Source: Adonisia turfae CCMR0081
GTDB lineage: Bacteria; Cyanobacteriota; Cyanobacteriia; Phormidesmidales; Phormidesmidaceae
Assembly (NCBI RefSeq): GCF_011009555.1
Contig: NZ_QXHD01000003.1
Coordinates: forward strand, 493,268 to 544,967
Reading direction: 5' to 3'
DNA length: 51,700 nucleotides
Below are positions 45,467 through 51,700 of this stretch, piece by piece. The position numbers and the translations under genes are program-made. Position 1 is the stretch's first letter. Every line of letters begins with the position of its first letter. Under the pieces are notes generated by a model, which was not told where the DNA came from, made no database searches, and saw nothing but the letters and a program-made list of their open reading frames with translations.

Positions 45467-45677
45467 TTAAATCAACCTGTTCAAATTCCTGAGTGATAAC
45501 CTCTTGAATATCTTTAGCCTCAGCATCATCCAAAATGCCTACAAACTGCATCCATGGTTTATCGTTTGCAGCCTGAGTTTGCTTTGGCCTTAAAAGAATC
45601 AAAAAGTCCAGCACAGCCTTTAAAAGCGTTTCAGGTAGCTGCTCCAACTCTCGCAAAATTAACTCTTTGGTGGTCAT
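45456..45677 (-). CDS. VapB-like antitoxin (DUF2281-like)
   Basis: A 73-residue protein from ATG 45677, with GGAG upstream. N-terminal TTKELILRELEQLPETLLKAVLDFLILL is the short helical motif of DUF2281-like antitoxins, and the C-terminal acidic tail (DDAEAKDIQEVITQEFEQVDLNAW) would wrap the PIN toxin. No obvious DNA-binding AbrB strand is visible. Confidence 0.75.
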   Translation of the reverse strand: MTTKELILRELEQLPETLLKAVLDFLILLRPKQTQAANDKPWMQFVGILDDAEAKDIQEVITQEFEQVDLNAW

Positions 45678-45758
45678 CACACTACTCCAAACCTACTTAA
45701 GGGCTTGCCCAAATTATACCCAAATCAAAATCAAACCACCTTGTTACGATTTTGACCG

Positions 45759-46247
45759 CTATTCAACAATCTCAAAACTCATCCTATAGGTCTGACTTAA
45801 ATTGCACGTATCGTGATCCACAATATTTGTATCACTTAGTTCTAGGTTATAGAAATTAATCACATCTGTCTCAAACAAAGGTCCTGCATGCCAGGTGCCC
45901 ACTTCAAGTTTAATAAAACAATCTCCAGGAATCTTAAACGCTCGAATTTGCTCCGGGTCTGGTGCACTGCCCTCACAGGCAGGAGCCACTGCCATCAGCC
46001 ACTCTTTTCCCTCCAGCGAACCCAAACACTGCGTACAGGCCAAATGCCGCGTAATCTGATCAAACCGCCTACCTTTACGCTCTAGCTGCATGATGTAAAA
46101 ACGCGGAATACCCCCGTCCAGTTTTAGTTGGGCCTCCTCAGAGTCATAGGATTTACCATCCCACTGGGGGCGTAGCACCTGCCCAAAGGGCCGAAACAAT
46201 TCAGCAGTCAAAGGTTGAGCCGTCAGCTGTTGCAAAGTAGTTTCCAT
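45759..46247 (-). CDS. allA: Ureidoglycolate lyase family protein
   Basis: A 162-residue cupin-like protein. LTAELFRPFGQVLRP, FYIMQLERKGRRFDQITRHLACTQCLGSL and FIKLEVGTWHAGPLFETDVINFYNLELSDTNIVDHDTCNL match the ureidoglycolate lyase (AllA) family, including the HxxH-region histidines and GTWH. It splits ureidoglycolate to glyoxylate and urea in purine breakdown. The next gene on the other strand is an aminotransferase that can use glyoxylate, a sensible neighbour. It marks the right core boundary of the accessory region. Confidence 0.88.
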   Translation of the reverse strand: METTLQQLTAQPLTAELFRPFGQVLRPQWDGKSYDSEEAQLKLDGGIPRFYIMQLERKGRRFDQITRHLACTQCLGSLEGKEWLMAVAPACEGSAPDPEQIRAFKIPGDCFIKLEVGTWHAGPLFETDVINFYNLELSDTNIVDHDTCNLSQTYRMSFEIVE

Positions 46248-46543
46248 GGCGATGTTAGGGGGAGCAATCCCTATATTTTGCTGACTATTTCAAGTTGCAA
46301 CAAGTCAGTTTGACGGTACGTAATCTTCCACTAACGCTTATATATTCAAAGATCGGTCAGGGGCCATAATCCCGCACCAGATTCAAAACCTAGCGCTAAT
46401 TGATGGCTGTCCACTCAAGGGACAACGTCGATTGTGCCGTTTGCGATCGCACCCAAACCTTACAACACATCAAAAATGCGGCAAGGTACGTCAGAACTTA
46501 TGCGATTCTGGGGAATGCACTTTTGATATGCTCTCCCAACCCC

Positions 46544-47695
46544 ATGGATAATAAAGCAATGCTAATGATTCCGGGACCCACACCGGTGCCCGAAAAGGTC
46601 CTCCAAGCGATGGGCAAACACCCCATCGGCCACCGCAGCGGTGACTTTAGCAAAATCATCGGCGAAATCAACGAAGGTCTTCAGTGGTTATTCCAAACCA
46701 AGAATGAAGTATTAACCCTATGCGCCAGCGGGACCGGCGTTGTCGAAGCAGGCATTATCAACTTCCTCAGCGCTGGCGATAAGGTCCTCGTCGGCAGCAA
46801 CGGTAAGTTCGGCGATCGCTGGGCCCAGATTTCTAAAGCCTTTGGCCTGGATGTACAAGTCATTCAAGAAGACTGGGGTGTCCCCCTAAAGCCGGAGGAT
46901 TTTGGCGCAGCCCTGACCGCCGATACTGACAAGGCGATTAAGGCCGTCATCGTCACCCACAGCGAAACGTCCAGCGGTGTGCTCAACCCCGTAGAAGCTA
47001 TCAACGAGCACGTCAAAGCCCATGGTGAAGCCATCATCATTGTCGATGCTGTGACCAGTCTGGCGTCCTACGATCTGAAGGTGGATGAGCTGGGTCTAGA
47101 TGTGGTTGCTTCCGGTTCTCAGAAAGGCTTTATGCTCCCCCCTGGCATGGGTTTTGTCTCCGTCAGTGAAAAAGCCTGGGCTGCCTATGGGAATGCTACG
47201 CTGCCTAAGTTCTATATGGACCTGGGTAAGTACCGGAAATCCTTTGCCAAAAACAGCACGCCCTTTACCCCACCGGTTAACCTGTACTTTGGCCTCCAGG
47301 CCGCTCTGGAAATGATGAAGGCAGAAGGACTGGAAAATATCTTTGCTCGCCACGAACGTCAGAAGCAGGCTTGCCGCGCCGCAATGAAGGCTCTGGGGCT
47401 GCCACTGCTGGCTCCCGATGATTACAGTAGCCCCGCAGTCACTTCCGTCATCCCTGGTGACGTTGTGAATTCTGAGGATATTCGGTCCACTATGCGCAAG
47501 CAGTTTGACATTGCTCTAGCAGGCGGTCAGGACCATCTGAAGGGCAAGATCTTCAGAATTGGACACTTGGGGTTTGTGTGCGATCGCGACATCCTCACCA
47601 CCATCGCGTCCCTAGAAACGACGCTACAAATCCTCGGGTATGAAGGCTTTGCCCCCGGCAGCGGCGTATCGGCGGCAAGCCAGGTATTGCGGTAG
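46544..47695 (+). CDS. Class V aminotransferase (alanine/serine-glyoxylate type)
   Basis: A 383-residue PLP enzyme from ATG 46544 (MDNKAMLMIPGPTPVPEKVLQAMGKHPIGHRSGDF). The upstream extension of the frame to 46400 has no family similarity. The PLP lysine is K194 in SGSQKGFMLPPG, preceded by VDAVTSLASYDL. It matches the alanine-glyoxylate / serine-glyoxylate aminotransferase group, important for photorespiratory glyoxylate. Its divergent pairing with ureidoglycolate lyase suggests disposal of glyoxylate, but this is inference. Confidence 0.9.
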   Translation: MDNKAMLMIPGPTPVPEKVLQAMGKHPIGHRSGDFSKIIGEINEGLQWLFQTKNEVLTLCASGTGVVEAGIINFLSAGDKVLVGSNGKFGDRWAQISKAFGLDVQVIQEDWGVPLKPEDFGAALTADTDKAIKAVIVTHSETSSGVLNPVEAINEHVKAHGEAIIIVDAVTSLASYDLKVDELGLDVVASGSQKGFMLPPGMGFVSVSEKAWAAYGNATLPKFYMDLGKYRKSFAKNSTPFTPPVNLYFGLQAALEMMKAEGLENIFARHERQKQACRAAMKALGLPLLAPDDYSSPAVTSVIPGDVVNSEDIRSTMRKQFDIALAGGQDHLKGKIFRIGHLGFVCDRDILTTIASLETTLQILGYEGFAPGSGVSAASQVLR

Positions 47696-47899
47696 AGCAA
47701 TGGTCTCGGCAAAATGCTAATGCTTTCAGTTGTCCAGGCTCCCTAAATCCCCCTTTCTTGAATGCCCCTTGGGCTATACGTTGGGGGGCTTTGAGTTCCC
47801 TAACGATGATAAATCCTAAGGAAATTGAGTTTCTGAAGCCCCCATTATTGGGGGGTGGGGGCCTCCAACCAAGTTTGCCTTTTGACAAAACCTCTAAGC
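47696..47899. repeat. Repeat-rich gap between convergent genes
   Basis: Contains TGCCCCTTGGGCTATA (47763-47778, shared with 44281-44296) and a GC hairpin CCCCC-ATTATT-GGGGGG (47839-47855). The shared segment looks inserted between CTCCCTAAATCCCCC and GGGGGGCTTTGAGTTCCCT, which are loosely complementary. The hairpin may end the two converging transcripts. Confidence 0.6.
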
Positions 47900-48433
47900 C
47901 TATTCCCCCGCCAAAAACGTGATCTCAACTTGATCACCTTCTTTTAACCCCAACTCCGCTGCCCGACCCAGGCGTAGCTCAATGACATTGTCCACCAGCA
48001 GATTGCCTGGACCATAGGTAGGGCAAGGGTCTGCCCCACAGGGCGGGGCCTCGAAAATGCCCTGCACTTCGCCTCGATATAAAAACACCATATCCAGCCC
48101 CACGGGCACATTTTTCATCCAGAACCGGGCAGGTCGTGGTCGACTAAAGGGAAATAACATCCCTCGGTTATCGGGTAGAGCCTCGCGAAACATCAGACCT
48201 AGCTGTTGCTGGCGCGGGGTTGCAGCCACCTCTAAGTCAAAGGTTTCACCGACAATGGTCGCTTGAGCGGTAATGGGAAGCACTTGGCCAGGTCCAGTGA
48301 GTACGATGGAATCAGAGGCAGCGTCTGTCACAGAAGTGCCAGAGGAAGCTGTAGGTTCTGTGCTACTACAGGCCAGCAGCAGACAACATAGAGCGGGTAA
48401 CAGAAAATATTGCTGCTTATGCCAATCGGCCAC
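47900..48433 (-). CDS. DUF192 family lipoprotein
   Basis: A 177-residue protein with a lipoprotein signal (FLLPALCCLLLACSS, lipobox LLAC). The mature C-terminal half matches DUF192: ATPRQQQLGLMFREALPDNRGMLFPFSRPRPARFWMKNVPVGLDMVFL, then a catalytic-looking CGADPCPTYGPGN stretch and VIELRLGRAAELGLKEGDQVEI. Function of DUF192 is unknown; it is exported. A Ser/Thr-rich linker follows the lipid anchor. Confidence 0.85.
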   Translation of the reverse strand: MADWHKQQYFLLPALCCLLLACSSTEPTASSGTSVTDAASDSIVLTGPGQVLPITAQATIVGETFDLEVAATPRQQQLGLMFREALPDNRGMLFPFSRPRPARFWMKNVPVGLDMVFLYRGEVQGIFEAPPCGADPCPTYGPGNLLVDNVIELRLGRAAELGLKEGDQVEITFLAGE

Positions 48434-48551
48434 GCTTGTCTTCCTCTAATGAACATCACAATTTTTGTGGGCTACGTTGTTGCTGTGTCCCTTCGGCTCC
48501 CGGTTACCTCAGGGCACCCACAAGAGTATGCCCCTACCAGATTTGTCCACC

Positions 48552-49241
48552 CTACGTTTCACGTAATACGTATCCAACGCCGCGAACGGTTTGGATTAAG
48601 CGCTTTTCGCCTTCTCCATCGATTTTTAAGCGCAAATAGCGAATATACACTTCAATCACGTTGGATTCACCCATGAAGTTGTAGCCCCACACGTTTTCTA
48701 GGATCTGTTCGCGGGTCAAGACTTCGCGGGGGTGCTCCATTAAATATTTGAGCAGCTCAAATTCTTTCATGGTCAGGTCAATAACCCGGCTGCTGCGCAT
48801 GGCCTGACGGTTGGTGATGTTGAGGGTAAGCTCACCAAACACTAACTGTTCAACACCGTACTCACTGGGCTGTAAATACGCGCTGACCAAGGCTAGAAAT
48901 TCATCGCTGCGGTAGGGTTTGAGAAAATAATCGTCGGCCCCAGACTCAATACAGGCCACCCGGTCGTCCAGGTTGTCACGAGCCATCAATAGCAGCATGG
49001 GGGTACGATCACCTTGCGATCGCAACTGCTGACACAGGTCTAATCCCGACTCGCCCGCCAACATCCGATTGACCACAATCAGCGCCGGGTGACGAGTTTG
49101 AACTTCCTTAATGCCTGAATCTATCGTGGTCGCTACCAACGGAATGTAACCGGACTCACGCAGATCGTTACTGACATCCTGGGCCAATTCTTCATTGGCC
49201 TCCACTAGTAAAACACAGGGGGCCGCATCAGATGCACCCAT
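48552..49241 (-). CDS. Atypical OmpR-family response regulator, NblR-like
   Basis: A 229-residue regulator from ATG 49241, which has GGGAGG nine bases upstream. The receiver domain (1-120) lacks the usual phospho-acceptor: N58 occupies that place in LIVVNRMLAGESG, and the acidic pair is replaced by E14-A15 (LLVEANEEL); K108 in FLKPY is kept. The C-terminal winged helix (about 135-229, TMKEFELLKYLMEHPREVLTREQILENVWGYNF) is normal OmpR type. This resembles NblR, which controls phycobilisome breakdown under stress and works without phosphorylation. The NblR name is an inference. Confidence 0.8.
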   Translation of the reverse strand: MGASDAAPCVLLVEANEELAQDVSNDLRESGYIPLVATTIDSGIKEVQTRHPALIVVNRMLAGESGLDLCQQLRSQGDRTPMLLLMARDNLDDRVACIESGADDYFLKPYRSDEFLALVSAYLQPSEYGVEQLVFGELTLNITNRQAMRSSRVIDLTMKEFELLKYLMEHPREVLTREQILENVWGYNFMGESNVIEVYIRYLRLKIDGEGEKRLIQTVRGVGYVLRET

Positions 49242-49892
49242 AGGATCAACCTCCCGCTTTGTATACGCGCATCGCAAACTGTAACTTTAAATTCGCGGAT
49301 TATTACTACGCAAATACTAGCGCGTGCTCATCCAAACACCATAAGTTAAAAAATGTATACAAAAGAGCGACCCTGTAAAGGGCGTCAGTATCCCCCCTAA
49401 GCAACGCACCGCCATCGAGACATGTTATGCAAACTCAGGGTCGGATGAACTGTATTCTCAAGAACCTGGATAAAATGTCCGCAGAAGAATATACAACAAT
49501 ACGAGAGAATGCTCACCCATGGTATCAACAGCAAATCTCTTAGTAACACTTCATAGTTCCTAGACATTACATCTAGTTACTTTAGGCAACCATAAAGAAT
49601 GCTCAGAATAACGGACATGAGGGTTTACAGGAGATCGTTTTCTCCTATTATTATTAACAAGCGTAAAAAGCTCAGTAAGCCATCTGAGCTCGGACTCAGA
49701 GTGTACTACCAACAAGCAGCTCTTATGAGCAGGACACAAACCATTTAGGGTGCATCTCTTTTACTCCTTGCTCTCGCTTATAGAACACAAGTTTGTTGCT
49801 AGCTAAACACAGTATCGTTTAACTAGGCCCAGAGTTGTTAACTAACTGAGCCCAGAATTAAGCTTACATGGCATTTTTACGCTAGGTGTCTA
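49242..49892. other. Intergenic region upstream of the response regulator
   Basis: About 650 bases. A 38-residue frame at 49427-49543 (MQTQGRMNCILKNLDKMSAE then EYTTIRENAHPWYQQQIS) looks like the C-terminal tail of a larger protein, perhaps a glycosyltransferase, and could be a remnant. The rest shows no gene or named element. Confidence 0.4.
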
Positions 49893-50042
49893 TTAAACAT
49901 TTTGAGCAGACCAGGCGGCAATTGCCAATTCTAGCGCCTCAACAACAACTGTATTCATAGACTGTTCTTTATCACACGCTAGTTGCTTGATTGCCTTCTT
50001 CACCCGAGGGGGTACATAAATTGTCATTTGTTCAGTTGGCAT
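49893..50042 (-). CDS. Ribbon-helix-helix (CopG/Arc-like) protein
   Basis: A 49-residue protein below usual length cut-offs. MTIYVPPRVKKAIKQLACDK is the beta-strand and first helix of an RHH fold, and SMNTVVVEALELAIAAW the second helix. Such proteins are DNA-binding antitoxins or plasmid-type regulators. No toxin gene overlaps or adjoins it. The ribosome-binding site is weak. Confidence 0.6.
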   Translation of the reverse strand: MPTEQMTIYVPPRVKKAIKQLACDKEQSMNTVVVEALELAIAAWSAQNV

Positions 50043-50162
50043 GGTTCGTTCTGGCTATGACTTATAAATTGAGTTTAGGACACTCAATTAGGCAACAGTA
50101 CGGGCAAATGGCCGATATTAGTCGTCACAAAGGCGCAACTAGTCCTGTTATCAAAAAAATGT

Positions 50163-51700
50163 TCAGATCGCGAGCTTAGCTTTCAATAACGCATACAATA
50201 CCCGTGAGAGATCTCGACGCTGAACAATGCGCCGATCCCTTGGCGTACCGACAAAGGCGGCTTCATGGTGCTTAGGCATTGCTTTTTTGACTAAGAAGCC
50301 CAGCTGCTGACGAGTCATGGCCTGGTCTGGAGCAAACCGCCCCCGCCCCACACCCGCCACCATATTTTGGGCCTTAAGGGTTTCAATATTGCTATAGGCC
50401 CAGTGCTGGCCAGGTTGTACATCTCTGAAAGATGGCTGAGCTGGAGTATTTTTTTCTAGCCCTAAGAGACTAACTAAGGCTGTACAAACAACCGCACGGC
50501 TAACGCTGGCATAGGGGCGAAAATGCAGGTTTTTCTCATTCTCGCTATTGACGATTCCCGCCGCTGCCATTACCTGAATGGCTTCAAAATCTTGGTCCGT
50601 ATGGGCTACATCATCAAACCATACAATGGGAATACCATTGCGGGTCAAAAAGCCCTGTAGCTTGCGTAATAAGGACTCATTCCGAACAATCTCACGGGGT
50701 TGTTTTCCAGTCCACACACTAAAGGCTGCCAAAAAGCCACCAGCCTCACCAATTGCCCATTCCACCGGGTGCATCCGATAGGCGGCATTGGTAATGTGGG
50801 TGGTGCCAATACTTTTAGCTGATAAAACTAAGCCATCTGTATTGATAGGAACCAGTGCCCCCGCTGGTAAAGTGAAGGGTAAGGCAATGACATCTTTCCC
50901 GGTAGGGCTCACATGACCATCCACCAGATTGCCATGGAGGTCTAAGTAGTGATATTGACCAATGCCCAGCGTATCGTTAAAAGTACGGGCACGTGCCTGA
51001 TTCGGAAAAAAGCTAGCAGCCACGTCTTCATGGCGAATGGTGGTCATAGCAATGCCTCGACGGGCCTCTCGAATGTAGGGTTCCAGGGCAATGCCATCCT
51101 TGGTCCAGGTGAGATCTCCTCGGGGTTTGAGATCAGGTGAGCCATTGGTTTGCAAGTAGTGAATATAGGCCTGCGCTCGGGTACGTGCCCGGGCAATCTG
51201 TTGTTGTCGCTCTGAGCGATCAAGCCCCACCAGGTAGCCAGTGCGATAGTCGTTACCACAGCACTGACCCCGCTCCGGGTGGCTCGATGTTCCCCAATTA
51301 ATCACGGCCACATCGCCAGGGGAGATTGTTTTTTTGTACAGAGAACGTCGTAACAAGCGACGATAGCGAAAAATACCAAACGCATTAAAGAAATCGCGTT
51401 TTTTCCAAACTGTGTTTTTGCGGACCCAAAAGTCTCCAGTAAATTCTTGTAGGTTGAGCCATGGTACCCGTCCGTATTCTGTTGGCATACCAATGGGCAC
51501 CCCTTTTCCAGGCTGCGTACGTTCCACTAACACATCAAAGGTAAATGACTGTTGGCACTGGGGTCGGGCGTCCTCTGGCAAAATTGCTTCGTCTGTTTCG
51601 CTGCGGGCCTCTTGTCCCACCCGTGAGGGTACATCGCCCACCTCTAGCAGATCGCCTAAATCAGTGGCTTCTACCACGACCTTGGCATACACCGTAAACC
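50163..51700 (-). CDS. FAD-dependent oxidoreductase with C-terminal SLH repeats, N-terminus outside window
   Basis: The frame is open to the right edge (FTVYAKVVVEATDLGDLL), so the FAD-binding N-terminus is missing. The visible 512 residues include YAKVVVEATDLGDLLEVGDVPSRVGQEARSETDE, ALEPYIREARRGIAMTTIRHEDVA and NTDGLVLSAKSIGTTHITNAAYRMHPVEWAIGEAGGFLAAF, typical of the FAD-dependent oxidoreductase (DUF-type, succinate-dehydrogenase-like) family. From about residue 350 two S-layer-homology units follow (WFDDVAHTDQDFEAIQVMAAAGIV; SFRDVQPGQHWAYSNIETLKAQNMVAGVG), which bind cell-wall polymers or the peptidoglycan layer. So the enzyme is probably exported. A third, degenerate unit may end the protein. 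Confidence 0.8.
   Translation of the reverse strand, partial: FTVYAKVVVEATDLGDLLEVGDVPSRVGQEARSETDEAILPEDARPQCQQSFTFDVLVERTQPGKGVPIGMPTEYGRVPWLNLQEFTGDFWVRKNTVWKKRDFFNAFGIFRYRRLLRRSLYKKTISPGDVAVINWGTSSHPERGQCCGNDYRTGYLVGLDRSERQQQIARARTRAQAYIHYLQTNGSPDLKPRGDLTWTKDGIALEPYIREARRGIAMTTIRHEDVAASFFPNQARARTFNDTLGIGQYHYLDLHGNLVDGHVSPTGKDVIALPFTLPAGALVPINTDGLVLSAKSIGTTHITNAAYRMHPVEWAIGEAGGFLAAFSVWTGKQPREIVRNESLLRKLQGFLTRNGIPIVWFDDVAHTDQDFEAIQVMAAAGIVNSENEKNLHFRPYASVSRAVVCTALVSLLGLEKNTPAQPSFRDVQPGQHWAYSNIETLKAQNMVAGVGRGRFAPDQAMTRQQLGFLVKKAMPKHHEAAFVGTPRDRRIVQRRDLSRVLYALLKAKLAI

Noticed and set aside
46400..46543. N-terminal extension of the class V aminotransferase
   Set aside because: Extra 48 residues have no family similarity and contain a HIP1-rich noncoding-like stretch; MDNKAMLMIPGPTP at 46544 is the standard start.

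Overview
The window comes from a cyanobacterium. It encodes both protochlorophyllide reductases (light-dependent POR and the ChlB subunit of the dark-operative enzyme), an NblR-like regulator, DUF3611, DUF3153 and DUF4347/DUF4114 proteins, and many GCGATCGC (HIP1) octamers. The dispersed palindromes and mixed gene content fit a Leptolyngbya-like filamentous lineage, but the sequence alone does not settle the genus.

Region 1 (1-27 kb) is mostly core chromosome. In order: the end of a phosphohexomutase; an ECF sigma factor with its RskA-type anti-sigma factor; TrmO; AzlC/AzlD amino-acid exporter; an RND efflux adaptor and pump; a CHAT-TIR fusion; a 996-residue DUF4347/DUF4114 protein; POR; MTA phosphorylase; a DUF3611 membrane protein; a RhtA-like exporter; a sugar-phosphate nucleotidyltransferase; ScpA; a LapA-domain protein; a DUF3153 lipoprotein with a TPR protein; ChlB; and a secreted TPR-like protein.

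Region 2 (28-45.7 kb) is an accessory, defence-type island between phzF and the ureidoglycolate lyase gene. It opens with gene debris (an Uma2 tail and a nucleotidyltransferase/substrate-binding pair fused out of frame by a deletion). Then comes a complete type I-D CRISPR-Cas locus: WYL regulator, cas3, cas10d with an internal cas11d start, csc2, csc1, cas6, a small non-cas gene, cas4, cas1, cas2 and an array of 28 repeats and 27 spacers. After the array lies a noncoding segment holding an isolated 25-nt repeat fragment, hairpins and a leftward terminator, followed by a decayed AAA/PD-(D/E)XK ATPase gene and a VapBC-like pair. The CRISPR-Cas block is bracketed by two direct copies of the same two-gene module (a small unknown protein divergent from an XRE-type HTH protein); the right-hand copy is broken by a small palindromic insertion.

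Region 3 (45.7-51.7 kb) returns to ordinary genes: ureidoglycolate lyase, a class V aminotransferase, a DUF192 lipoprotein, an atypical NblR-like response regulator without the phospho-acceptor Asp, a 49-residue ribbon-helix-helix protein and a FAD oxidoreductase with C-terminal SLH repeats that runs off the right edge.

Most notable: the anti-repeat/terminator arrangement beyond the array, the Shine-Dalgarno-preceded internal Cas11d start, the duplicated module flanking the CRISPR locus, the CHAT-TIR fusion, and three covarying mini-hairpins between the HTH gene and the CRISPR regulator. All assignments come from reading motifs and sequence; no database search was run.
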